Shown here: piece after piece, positions 12,442-22,500 of the stretch
Position numbering within the stretch: position 1 is the stretch's first letter
Layout of the letters: every line of letters starts with the position of its first letter
DNA from: Schoenoplectus triqueter
Lineage: Eukaryota; Streptophyta; Magnoliopsida; Poales; Cyperaceae
NCBI GenBank assembly: GCA_964058805.1
Contig: CAXKVV010000014.1
Location: 1 to 43,240 of the forward strand
DNA length: 43,240 nucleotides
Direction of reading: 5' to 3'
Translations under genes and position numbers: made by a program
Notes under the pieces: generated by a model
Told to the model about the DNA's origin: nothing
What the model saw: the letters and a program-made list of their open reading frames with translations, nothing else
The model's database searches: none

Positions 12442-12638
12442 CACTATAAAAGAAAGAACTTTAGACAACACCCCTTTAACAATGATTATAAGTCAAATTC
12501 GTTGTTAAAAGGGGTCAATGGTATTATCGAAATATTGAGAACTTCTTTTATTATGATTTTTAATAAAAATAAATATTATTAAAATAGATCTTCTGATCTT
12601 ACCAAAAATTAAAATAATTTTGTCTCTAATATATATAT
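12442..12638 (+). mobile_element. CACTA element terminus, truncated
   Basis: CACTATAAAAG followed by TTAGACAACACCCC, a subterminal TTGTTAAAAGGGG word and TATTGAGAACTTCTTT. The same order occurs on the minus strand inward from the right end of the 33860-34670 element (34,670 to 34,560). No second end is seen before block A begins at 12,639, so only one terminus remains. Confidence 0.65.
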
Positions 12639-12949
12639 GTGTGAACCTTTTTTGCGCGTCTCACCGCCACGGGGCGATGGATTGCGGAAGAAGAACACGG
12701 AAATCGCTCTAAGTGTGCATTTATTTAAAATCGATTCAGTTTCACCATTCAGACCCATTGGGATGCACATTTAAAGTTTTTTTAGTGATTGTGAGTCCTT
12801 ATAGATTCCGATGGGCACAACTCCCACCGTTAATTACCCTGAGCTATTAACCTCGAGACACATTTGGATCTCAAAAGTGAAAGCTAATACTATTGCCAAG
12901 CAATAATCAGGTGGTCGAACGATCAGGTGTTCAAGTGATCGAAGTCATT

Positions 12950-13830
12950 ATTAAACATGCTGGATTTATAATCAGATCAGTCCAGTATAATAGGATGGTA
13001 AAAGATGAACTTATAAACAGATCAGTTCTATCTTTAGGGTACAGTGCAAATCGAATTTACAAATAGATCAATTCAATTTACATGAAGTGTTGATAGATGA
13101 ACTTAAAAAAAAGTTTGATATTTAAGAAAAAATAGTGAAATGAACTTACAGACATATCAGTTTAATTTCTAAGAGGTAGTGAAGAAATAAATCTTACAAA
13201 CATATCAGTTCAATTCAATTCGGGTGCAGTAGTAAGAAGATAAACTTACAAACAGATCAGTTCATTCAATTAGGATGGCAGAAAATGAACTTACACACAG
13301 ATCAGTTCATTCAATTAGAATAGCAGGAGATAAACTTACACACAAATCAGTTGAGATAAAGTAATGAAAAATTGACTTACACACACATCAATTTCAATTC
13401 AGTTAGAATAGTAACAGATGAACTTTCAAACAGATCTGTTCAATTTATGTAAAGTAATGAGAAATGAATTTACAAACATATCAGTTCATTTTATACAAGA
13501 CGGTGAGAACAGATTGGTGAGAAATGAACTTACAATCAGATCAGTTTAATTTAGATGATAGTGAAAAATGAACTTACAAACATATCAGTTCAATCTTTAG
13601 AACTCACATGCATACAAATTCAAATATGAATCCGCTCATTTATAAATCTGCTCATTCACTAACACACATGTTTGCCAGTTCAACATTGGGGCAGGTGTGT
13701 TAGTGAATGTACTTACAAACAGATTAATTTAATTTCACTGTTTAGAAGATAAACTTACAAAGAAATCAGTTCAATCTTAGGATACTAACTTACAAAGAGG
13801 TCAGTTCGATCTCATGGACTAGAAGACAAA
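12950..13830. repeat. Tandem hairpin units with core TACAAACAGATC
   Basis: Examples, arm/arm. 13001-13035: AAAGAT/ATCTTT outside GAACT/AGTTC. 13048-13079: AAAT/ATTT outside GAATT/AATTC. 13137-13169: GAAAT/ATTTC. 13284-13311: AATGAACT/AGTTCATT. 12960-12985: CTGGA/TCCAG. Arms change between copies and stay complementary, whereas the 12-nt loop is nearly constant. A few units are degenerate (near 13,100, for example). Confidence 0.85.
13654..13708. repeat. 14-bp perfect inverted repeat inside block A
   Basis: ATTCACTAACACAC (13654-13667) pairs with GTGTGTTAGTGAAT (13695-13708), with an inner TGCC/GGCA. The right arm could instead pair AGTGAA with TTCACT near 13,734, which is the stem of the next unit. 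The two folds are mutually exclusive. Confidence 0.8.
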
Positions 13831-13849
13831 CTTACTCTTTACCCCTAAA

Positions 13850-16596
13850 AATTCGGGGAATTAAAAAGCAACTTAGGAGAAAAGATTCAAAAATTCAAAG
13901 AGAAATTTTAAAAGCCCGAAGAGGCTAAATTCAAGTTCAGAAGCACCAAAAAAAAGAATTCAGTGAAATGCTCAAAAATCAAAATTTTGAAGAAAATAAT
14001 CAAATGTCGAAGCTCTATAAATTCAAATCGAAAACCTCTTCGAAACCTAAAATCTCAAAACTCAAATTTTATGATAAAATCAAATTCTCCATAAAATTCT
14101 GAGAATTTTCAAATATTATTTGATATTTTTGGAGTTACGAAAGTCAAAGAAATTCTAATTTTTCGATTAATATAATAAACAATTAATTGATCAAGCGTAA
14201 AAAATTAATTGATACTTGAAAAAGGGGGAAATGATAAATAAAAATTACAATAAATTTTGTTATATTTCAAGGAATGTTTGAGCAAATTTTGATGTAATTT
14301 GGACAAAGAGATCTTTGAGAAATAATTTAAAATCAAAGGAGAAATAAAAAAATCAGCAAATGTTAGACTCCAATTAAAAAACAAAATGGAGAGGGGCTAA
14401 ATATGAAAATTCTTATTGCTACAGTATCGTGCTACATTATCAAGTTTCCCATTGTTTCAAAATTGAAAATGGAGCCTATGGTCCCGTGCGATGAAAACTC
14501 ACATATTATATATCGTTGGAAAGAGCACGAAGAGGAGAACACAAAGAGATGAAGAAGTCACAAAATAGTTAAGCGGTTTGGGAGAAATTAGAAAGGGAAA
14601 TTTCCAGTCCAAAAATGAAATCGAGCAATCCGAGCCATAATTGATCAAATTGAGACTTCAAACATCTTCTTCATGATCACAAGAGATTGTTTGAGGGCTT
14701 GGTTGAATTTCATAAGTTTTAAATTGGTGAGACCACAAACTCACAAATCGGGTCAAAAACCAAGTTGGTCAAATTCTATACCAGAGCATTCTATTGATTG
14801 AATAAACATTATAGATTAATTCTTGGGATCAATTAGATGCTAATCAAACTTTCAAACACAAGAAATGGTGAAGAAATGAAGGAAAATGACTATGCGGCTT
14901 GAAATCGGGTTTGAAGGCAAAAACGAGTTCCGGGTGCATAATTGGGATCCGACAAGGTCTAAAATGCAGGAAGGGAGTGACAAGAACGTGTTTGAAGCTC
15001 TAGAACCTTCTAGAAGTCTCTAGAATCATCTGATGACTAAGTGGTGGTTAGGATTGATAAATTTGTAAATTTTCAGCAAACATAAAAAACTCCACTTGTG
15101 CCCCACTTATGCTCTCAGCTGTTAGAGCACATTTAAAATACTTAGAACTGGTCTAATACACCATAAAATATTCAGAAGAGTATAAGAAGATGAATGAAGA
15201 GAGTTAGTGCATAAATTAGTCAAAGAAAAGTCAAACCGATCTCATTTAAAATATTTTTCTCCTTCAAACACAAGAGACACAATCCATCCTAAGCTGAATG
15301 TTAATCCAAAATGCTATCAAAACCAATTGAAACTCAAATTAGATACAAAATAAGATCCAATCTTTGAGTTGAGATCAAGATTCAATCAATTCCTCTTCTA
15401 CTCAAGCTAAAAATTAGGTTTAGGTAGGTCTCTCTTCTGTAAATATAGATATCAAGAGTATATTGGAGCTTGTAATTTTGATTCGTGCAATAAAGATGAA
15501 AATTTTCATGTGCAATATCAATTTTTCTTTTTTTTCTTGATGTTCATATGTTATAATTCGATCTTTTTTATTTTTTATCTTTTCTTTTGGCTCAAATATG
15601 TATATAAACATCATTGAATGTTAGATTGAAGCTAAATGATATATTTAAACCGTTTAAGATCAATGAATCCCTTATAAATGCAAAATCAACCCTAAAATGA
15701 CTGAAAATACAATAAAAAGAAAAATAGGACGAGTTATACTCCAAATCTTATAAAACTTTCAGATCTAGTAGAAATAAGTCATATGAATCTATAGAAACTT
15801 ATTTTATATTTTTCTGATTTTTTTGTAAAAAGTTATAGCCTTTTTAGATCTAAAAATCAGCAAATATTAGTACAATATTTTCCTCTTTTGCCCCTAGTCT
15901 GATTCGAAAATAAAAAATTATACTTCTACTACTCTAATTTAATTAAATTTTATGAGCATCTAGATATAGTTATAGTGCATCTCTCTATAAATTTTCATAA
16001 TTTTTGAAGCTTCATATGATTTTATATGAATTTATGAGTTCCTAGCTAGTAGATTATAATAATCTGATTAGTAGTACAATAATATAAAAAATCTTTGAAG
16101 TATTGATATCGGCTTGGCAAAGTTGTGTGTGTCGGGTTTCAAACTTTTATAATGATAGTGCCAGTTTGATAAAAGCCGTGGGAGTTAGTATTTCTAAAAT
16201 AAAAATCGAGTAATTTGTTAAAAGTATAAAAATAAATTTTTATTCCGATAAATCATAGAACTCTTTGTAACATTGGTGTCGGCTTGACAAAGCTGTGTGT
16301 GTCAAGTTTTAGAGTGATATGATACTAATATTGTTATATCAAAATATAAAAAATAATATTCTAAAAAAAATTCTTTCAAGAAAATATATAGAAAATATGT
16401 TCATACTAGTTTATTTTTTTGTTCAATAAAATATTATAAATATAAAAGTTATTACAAATATACTTCTTAAAAGGTTCATATTTTTTCTGAAATATTTTCT
16501 TAAGTAGATTTTTTTTAAATATTCAAAATATCTTCTGCTGTCCAGTTTAGCCCTTCATCATAAAATAATTAAAAAACTATATCGATCCGTCAATGT

Positions 16597-16597
<1 letters not shown>
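13850..16597. other. AT-rich DNA without recognisable genes
   Basis: 13,850-14,420 is strongly A-rich (AAATTCAAA, AAAATC words) and resembles decayed retroelement sequence; 14,420-15,600 is mixed. At 16,100-16,145 and 16,270-16,312 a GGCTTGRCAAAGYTGTGTGTGT word recurs 168 bp apart, marking a diverged duplication. The open frame around 15,420-15,614 is low-complexity. Nothing else is supported. Confidence 0.4.

Positions 16598-16644
<47 letters not shown>
16598..16644. repeat. (TA)n microsatellite
   Basis: About 23 TA units. 16,645-17,090 is AT-rich with an internal near-repeat (ACTCAAAATGAAAAGTATTC versus ATTCAAACTAAAAAATATT); no gene is seen. Confidence 0.9.
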
Positions 16645-16649
<5 letters not shown>

Positions 16650-17099
16650 TTATATTCATAAAACACATATCACTGTAAATACCTTTCAAATAAGCAAAAC
16701 AATCCTGACAGCTTCTGATTTTCAGAACTATCTTCTGCTGGTATTTTGCTCCAAACAACACTTTAAAGTACTCAAAATGAAAAGTATTCAACATAAAAGT
16801 TGTTCGTAACATCCCACTTCATATTTCTATTAAATTAAATTAGTATATTATTAACTCATTTTACTCTAAAAAAATTAAAAAATTGTATTATCTGCTTAAG
16901 TCTTCGTAAGTTTTTAGATTTGTCCGTTGTTGATATTCCTCCCGAAATAATATTTTAGAGTATTCAAACTAAAAAATATTTAAAATAAAAGTTGTTCATA
17001 ATATTGTCAATGATATTTTTATTAAATAAAATTAGTAAGTTACTAATATATTTTCTCAAAAAGCGAAATAATCCCTCACAGATTGTATTTTCTTTGACG

Positions 17100-17880
17100 T
17101 TGAAAAAAAATATTAAAATGTATTCATTGAAAATAAAAATAAAATAATAAATAATAAAAATAAAATAAATAAAAAATAAAAAATAAATACTTATATATTA
17201 AATAAAATTCTAAATTAAATAATTTCAAATACAAAATATATAAATACACAAATAAAAAAAATTAATGACTTTATCTTTTTTATCAAATATAAAAATTTAA
17301 TTTCAAAATTAAACAAACATTCATCTAAAATAAAAATAAAAGAAATAAAATTAAATCTTTAAAGTTAAATAAATTTAAATATAAATAAAAAACACAAGTA
17401 AAAGAAGTAATAATAAGAAAGTAAGTTACTTGATCTTTTTTATCAAATAAAAACTAATTTCAAAATTAAATAAACATTCACCTAAGATCAAAATTCAATT
17501 AAAATAAAATAAAAAGAAAGTAACTCTCAATCTTCAAAATTGAATAAATTCAGATATCAATAAATAAAAAAAGGACATTTAAAATTAACTAAAAAATAAA
17601 AGATTGTATTTTTCTTATCAAATAAGAGAAAAAAATTAAATTTCAAAATCAAATCAATCTTAACCTAAAAATTAAAATAAATAAATAAATAAAAATAACA
17701 CTCAACATTCAAAACTAAATAAATTCAAATAAAAAGAAATTCAAATATCAAATAAATAAAACACAATTGAAAAATAAATAATAAAAAAAATGAATACATT
17801 ACTCTATCAAATAAAATAAAAATTAATTTAAAATAAATCAAACTCAATTCGAAACAAAACAAAAATCAATTCTTAATCTT
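17100..17880. repeat. A-rich tandem array, ~160-190-bp unit
   Basis: Units restart at about 17,270 (CTTTATCTTTTTTATCAAAT), 17,432 (CTTGATCTTTTTTATCAAAT), 17,605 (TTTTTCTTATCAAATAAG) and 17,794 (ACTCTATCAAATAAA). Each continues with TTTCAAAATTAAA and AATAAATTCAAAT words. The plus strand is overwhelmingly A, mirroring the T-rich array at 19,560-20,700. Satellite-like and non-coding. Confidence 0.7.
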
Positions 17881-18470
17881 AATATTTGAGTTGGTAAGGA
17901 GCTTTAACTCAATATCTCGTATCTTGAAAATCATTGAAGTCTCTATATGGATTCATAGTTTAGAATATCAGTAAAGACCAAGAAAGGGGCCAATTCTTAT
18001 CTTTCTGATTCACCGAATCTTGATGTTGAGCGGGCAGAGCGCTTGCATTCTCGTCTTGTATCTTGAAAGATTCACTTTGATCTTGATATTTGAGTTGGTA
18101 ATGAGCCTTAACTCAATATCTCGTATCTCGATAATCATTCAGTATCTCTACATAGATTATCGAGATATCTGAATGCCTAGGTCCATGAGCTGGCATAGCG
18201 CTTCATGTTCATGATCTAGAAGATCAGTTAAAGACGATCAAAATCTTCTCCGTCTTTTTTATTATCAGTCCTTGATGCTGAGCTGGCATAGCGCTTCAAA
18301 CTTCACATATTGCGTACTGATATGCACATGGTCTGAGCTGCCATTAATCGAGGCTCGTAGTTTGGGTTGCCATTAATCAAGACTCATGATCTGAGTTGCC
18401 ATTAATCGAGACTCATAGTCTGAACTGTCATTAATTAAGGTTCACAAGGTGTACACTACCTTAAAAAGTT
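17880..18470. repeat. Run of diverse hairpins before block B
   Basis: Successive inverted repeats: TTGAGTT/AACTCAA at about 17,892 and again at about 18,089; a 13-bp perfect pair TATCTCGATAATC/GATTATCGAGATA at about 18,118-18,162; and three GAGC-GGCA-type units (TGGCATAGCGCTTC) with arms CATGA/TCATG, TGA/TCA and ATG/CAT. Four TGCCATTAATC units follow at 18,335-18,443. No protein-coding potential. Confidence 0.7.
18335..18443. repeat. Four-copy 29-bp tandem hairpin, loop TGCCATTAATCRAG
   Basis: Copies carry a constant 14-nt loop and 4-bp arms GAGC/GCTC (18335-18356), GGGT/ACTC (18364-18385, one G-T pair), GAGT/ACTC (18393-18414) and GAAC/GTTC (18422-18443). The arms differ by compensatory transitions. 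Confidence 0.85.
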
Positions 18471-18792
18471 CATATCTTTGTGCGACCCTTTTTCGCGCGC
18501 TCTGCACCGCCTCTGGGCGATGGGATGCGGAAGAAGGACACGGAGATCCCTCCTAAGCGTGCATCTGTTTAATGCCGGCTGATTCTACCGTTTAGATCAA
18601 TTTGGATGCACATTTAGGGGGTTTTTAGTAATTGTGAGTTCTTGTAGATTCCGGTGGGCGCAAGCCCCCACCGTTAATTACCCCGGGCTATTAACCTCGA
18701 GGCACCTCTGGATCTTTAAAAGGGAGAAGCAAATAATATAGTTAGATGATGGTCAAGTGGTCGTCTGTATTAACCAAAATATTAATCTCGTG

Positions 18793-18967
18793 AAAGACGA
18801 ACCTACTACAGATCGGTTCAGTCTTTACCGCCTCGAGAGATAACCTTACTACAGATCAGATTAATCTCTCCAAAGGTGTTTGAGGTAAGTTTACTACAGA
18901 ATGACTCAACCTCAGTTGATCTAGAAGATAAACCTACTACAGAACAGTTCAATCTTAACTAGTCAAC
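18793..18967. repeat. Four back-to-back hairpins, core TACTACAGAWC
   Basis: 18793-18826: AAAGAC/GTCTTT with GAACC/GGTTC. 18835-18870: GAGAGAT/ATCTCTC. 18881-18914: TGAGGT/ACCTCA. 18915-18967: GTTGA/TCAAC, CTAG/CTAG, AAGAT/ATCTT and AAC/GTT, separated by 1-2-nt bulges. Loops are nearly identical; the arms are all different and complementary. Confidence 0.85.
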
Positions 18968-18985
18968 AACCAATCACACAAAATA

Positions 18986-19159
18986 CAACTCGAAGCACTA
19001 AGCCGGTTGATCTTGAGGTTGGTGAATCAGGAGAAGGGTGGATTTGGCCAACGTGTTTCTTCTCACTGATCTTCTAGATCATGAATTCCAAGCACTAAGC
19101 CGATTCATAAACCTAGGAACACAACTGCGCACAAAGTCAAACCTGAAGCACTAAGCCAG
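18986..19159. repeat. Three hairpins with loop AAGCACTAAGCC plus one with loop TTTGGCCAACG
   Basis: The loop AAGCACTAAGCC at 18993, 19090 and 19146 is closed by CAAC/GTTG, ATGAAT/ATTCAT and CTG/CAG (plus outer TCAA/TTGA). Between the first two, 19026-19070 folds with ATCAG-GAGAAG against CTTCTC-A-CTGAT. Confidence 0.8.
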
Positions 19160-19179
19160 CTTAACATTGAGGCGTGTGT

Positions 19180-19259
19180 TAGTGAAGGAACCTACTACAG
19201 AACGGTTCACATTCACTATTTTGTGGATGAATCTACTACAGAACGATTCAATCTCACAA
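19180..19259. repeat. Two strong hairpins, core TACTACAGAAC
   Basis: 19180-19218: TAGTGAA/TTCACTA plus GAACC/GGTTC, 12 bp in total. 19221-19259: TTGTG/CACAA, GAT/ATC and GAATC/GATTC, 13 bp with two single-base bulges. The two units are 2 bp apart. Confidence 0.88.
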
Positions 19260-19559
19260 TCTCGGGAGATGAACCAGAAGACAAATTTATCGACGGATGA
19301 GTTCAGTCTTACTAGCTCAACTAGTCATGAATTACTTGTTCATGACACCGAGTCATTAAGATGTCACTCCTCTCAGACATCGTAATGATCTTCTTTCTTA
19401 GAGTCGACAAATCTCTTCATGTTGATGTCGCAGCCTTGGTTATTCTTCAACGAGCGTCAAGATGTTCTTGTCCCGACTAATTATTCTAAATGTTGCATTA
19501 CTTGTGCAAGATCACTGTGTTGCTCTACACCTCTTGTGTGAGCGTATTTATTCACCTCT

Positions 19560-20700
19560 AAAATATAAAAAGATTATTACATTTTTATTGATTTTTTATT
19601 ATTAAGATAATATCTTTCATTATTATCTCTATTACAAAGGTGAATTTATTTTTTATTTTTGAACTCTATTTATTTCTATAGAAGATTACTTACAAAAATA
19701 ATAGAAAAATGGATTAGCTATTATCTAGAATTTTATTTAGATTCTTGAGATTTTATAATAGCTAAAGTAATAGAATTTTATTTTTTATTATTTCTAAATT
19801 CTATTTATTTTTTGTAGAAAGTCACTTACAAAAATAATAGGAAATAAATTGGCTATTATTTATGATTTTATTTTGGATTTTCAGGGTTTTTTATGATAGC
19901 CAAAGTAATAGAATTTTATTATTATATTTTTCTATTTATTTTGTAGAAAATTATTTACAAGATAAAAGATGAATTAGCTATTTTATTTTGATTTTAGAGT
20001 TTATAATAGCTAAAAGAATTATTACTATTTTATTCTATTTATGATTTTATTTTAGGCTTTTATTATTTTTATTACTTTTATTTATTTATTATATGTGGGA
20101 AAAGTAATGAATAAGACTTTTATTTTTATTATCATTATTATTATTATTAGATTTTTTAGAATTATTATAATAGCTAAAAGAATGAAATTATTATATTCTT
20201 TATTATTATTTTTATTTATTTATTATATGTGGGAAAAGTAATGAATAAGACTTTTATTATTATTATTATCATTATTATTATTATTAGATTTTTTAGAATT
20301 CTTATAATAGCTAAAAGAATAGAATTATTATATTCTTTATTATTATTCTTCTTATTACATTTTATTCACAAAATATTAGGAATGATTTAACTTTTATTAT
20401 ATTATTATTAGTATTTTTAAACTGAAAATAATAATATTTATTCTATTATTATTATATTTTTATTTAGATTTTTAGAAATAACCAAAGGAATATAACTTAT
20501 TTTATTATATAATTTTATTTTTTAAATTCTGCAATATGGTGTATTTATTATTTATTATTATGATTATTTATTTTTATTTTTATAGAAAAGACTAAAATAA
20601 TACTTATTCAATATTGTTATTTATTCTCTTTTATAATTAAAGAATGGAGTTTATCTCATTATTTCTTATTAAATATTATTATTGTCATTATTATTTTATG
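19560..20700. repeat. T-rich tandem array, ~130-136-bp unit
   Basis: The landmark ACTTACAAAAATAATAG recurs at about 19,687, 19,823 and, diverged, 19,951. ATATGTGGGAAAAGTAATG recurs at 20,091 and 20,225, and AATAGCTAAA marks each unit. There are roughly six units here but only one in the homologous stretch of block C (about 26,270-26,400), so the array expanded or contracted after the copies split. Confidence 0.75.
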
Positions 20701-21149
20701 AAAATTACTTGAAAAATCAGTAAAATATATTTAATTATAATTTAGGATTTTATTTGAAATTTTTTTGAAATTTTTATAATATATAAAATGACAAGTCAAA
20801 TCTAAGTCAAATAGGAAAATATAATATAGTGTCCTTTGCTTTTAAATTATTTTTATATAATAATATTTTTATAATTGGAATATTTTCATACAGAAATATA
20901 CTATGAAAGATAAAGAATTTTTAGAAATAAATTTGAATTAATTTGGAGTTTGGGAACAATTTTAAATGATTTATTTACTCTATGTTTTTAGTATTCTGTT
21001 ATTAATTGATTATTGGGCTTTTACCTGGGCCTTTAGATTTGCATCGAGATTAACATATAACTTTATTCAACTTTATTTTTGTTTGGACCGTTGGATTTGT
21101 TTCTGAGATTAAGTTATATGGGATGGAAGGCCTAGATTCGCTTATCATT

Positions 21150-22500
21150 TCTATTACACTGTAACTTATGGTAAACGTTCGATCTATTTCAAGATTTGCA
21201 TGCACGCTTCAATATTCGTGTTTATGCGTCAATGCTTGTGCTGATGCGCTTCTTTGACCCTCAGGTCAATGACGCCTTCAAGATTCGCGTCAGTGATGTT
21301 CCCGGCGGCTGAGGTCGTCTCGTTCCGATCAGATAGTTCCTCCCGGCGGGAAGTTGTTCCATGATGTCTGATCAATGATCTATGCGGTGGATCGTGCTGT
21401 GCACCAATGCCAGATGAGTCGATTTGGTACCAATCGGTACCGAATCTCAATTCTTACAAATTCAACAAAATTAACCGATGTTTTGTACAATTGAATGCCC
21501 AATTTGCATCGTTTATGTATGCTAGCATGCATTAGTATGATTATTATAACTTAAATTGACCCAATGAATCACATTGCCAAATACCATTCGAAGTATAATG
21601 GTGTAGTTCGGTACCGAAGGTATGATTACGTGTTATAGCCAATTTTAACAATGTTTTTTTGACAATTCAGAGTTGATAATGCATCGTCTCACATACCTAT
21701 AGGAATCAGGATGATATTATATATCTAATTTGAACGATAATTGTATTATAATCTGATAAGAATTGATACAGTGCAGTATCGCTTAATATCGATCGTAATT
21801 CACTTCAAAATTCCAATTATTCATTCACTTTCAATGCCACTTATACACTTAACAGACTTTATAATGACAATTATAACTGAAATGCATCCAATCATATATG
21901 CAATTATCTCTAATCTCAAGTCTAGAACCAGATTTAACTGGCACGACGCGATATCCATATTGCTTATCACAAATTCATCGAGTTCTCAAGCTTCAAGCTG
22001 AGATCAATCGACTTTAAACACTGCTGTAGCATCAATGTATATAGTATGAACTAAAATCAAAGTAATTCATGCATTTAAATAAGAGAATGATTGAAAGAAA
22101 TCAACTGGTATCGAGTTCTCAAGTGTATACTGAGATCGATCGATATAACAGTCTCAATTCTTGATCTTTAAATGAAATTCAACAAAGAGATCGATAGGTT
22201 TATGCAATCTAAGCTTCTGAATCTCAAAATAAAAGAAAAAAATGAGAAGAACTAAAGAAAATCGATGAAATTCAAAGCGGCAATGCTGATACAATGTTAT
22301 TCAAGGAATTTATTCACAGTAACACTTCTAATCACTATTATCTCAAGAATTGAACTTGTAAGCTTGAATTGATGTAAACTAAAGCTTAGAACTCACCTCT
22401 AATCGGGTAATTAGAATGAAATGAATCGAGTTCTCAAGTTAAAACTGAGATCAATCGATTATATCAACTTCTTCTTCTTATCTATTGCTTCCAACTGGAT
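21150..22500. other. Mixed-composition spacer with hairpins, no gene
   Basis: A small GC island at 21,200-21,430 holds hairpins: CACG/CGTG (21203-21220) and TGACGC/GCGTCA (21270-21292) share a CTTCAAKATT loop, and TTGACC/GGTCAA lies at 21254-21269. GGTACC words recur at 21,427-21,620. Open frames of 73-86 codons here show no domain. Three TCGA-bounded hairpins follow at 21,978, 22,111 and 22,426. Confidence 0.45.
21978..22458. repeat. Three dispersed TCGA-bounded hairpins
   Basis: At 21978-22011, 22111-22143 and 22426-22458 the frame TCGAGTTCTCAAG...CTGAGATC(A/G)ATCGA is constant. TCTCA pairs with TGAGA. The innermost stem changes in compensation: GCT/AGC, GTG/TAC (one G-T pair) and GTT/AAC. 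Confidence 0.8.

Larger units (their letters stand above)
12639..13850 (+). mobile_element. Block A: hairpin-array non-coding repeat
   Basis: It starts with a ~210-bp leader (TGTGTGAACC, GGGCGATGG, GGAAGAAGAACACGGA, CCACCGTTAATTACCC) shared with block B at 18,480 and, inverted, with 25,420-25,611. From 12,950 to 13,830 about 17 units follow, spaced 40-70 bp, with the core GAACTTACAAACAGATCAG. Each core lies between complementary arms. There is no reading frame of note. The TG start and leader suggest an LTR or untranslated part of a retroelement, but paired LTRs were not found. Confidence 0.6.
18480..21150 (+). mobile_element. Block B: non-coding repeat with leader, hairpin array and T-rich array
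   Basis: The leader (TGTGCGACCC, GGGCGATGGGATGCGG, CCACCGTTAATTACCCC) is shared with block A and, inverted, with block C. The hairpin array runs from 18,790 to 19,330. A segment with TCAGACATC and CTCTACACCTCTTGTGTGAG is shared with block C at about 26,000-26,190. A T-rich tandem array (19,560-20,700) follows, then a tail (TATACTATGAAA, AATTTGGAGTT) also shared with block C. Its 72-codon frame at 19,167 crosses the hairpins and is not a gene. Confidence 0.6.

Noticed and set aside
12950..13830. CRISPR-like array (regular short repeats with intervening sequence)
   Set aside because: The surrounding DNA is plant nuclear, spacing is irregular, repeats diverge, and the flanking arms pair with each other instead of acting as unique spacers.
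12639..19330. Blocks A and B as the two LTRs of one retrotransposon
   Set aside because: They share leader and hairpins, but sequence downstream of B continues to match block C, so it is part of the repeat and not host flank. No primer-binding site or polypurine tract was found at the expected places.
18480..19330. tRNA-like or hammerhead ribozyme hairpins
   Set aside because: No tRNA arm lengths or T-loop consensus, and no CUGAUGA...GAAA hammerhead core in the units.
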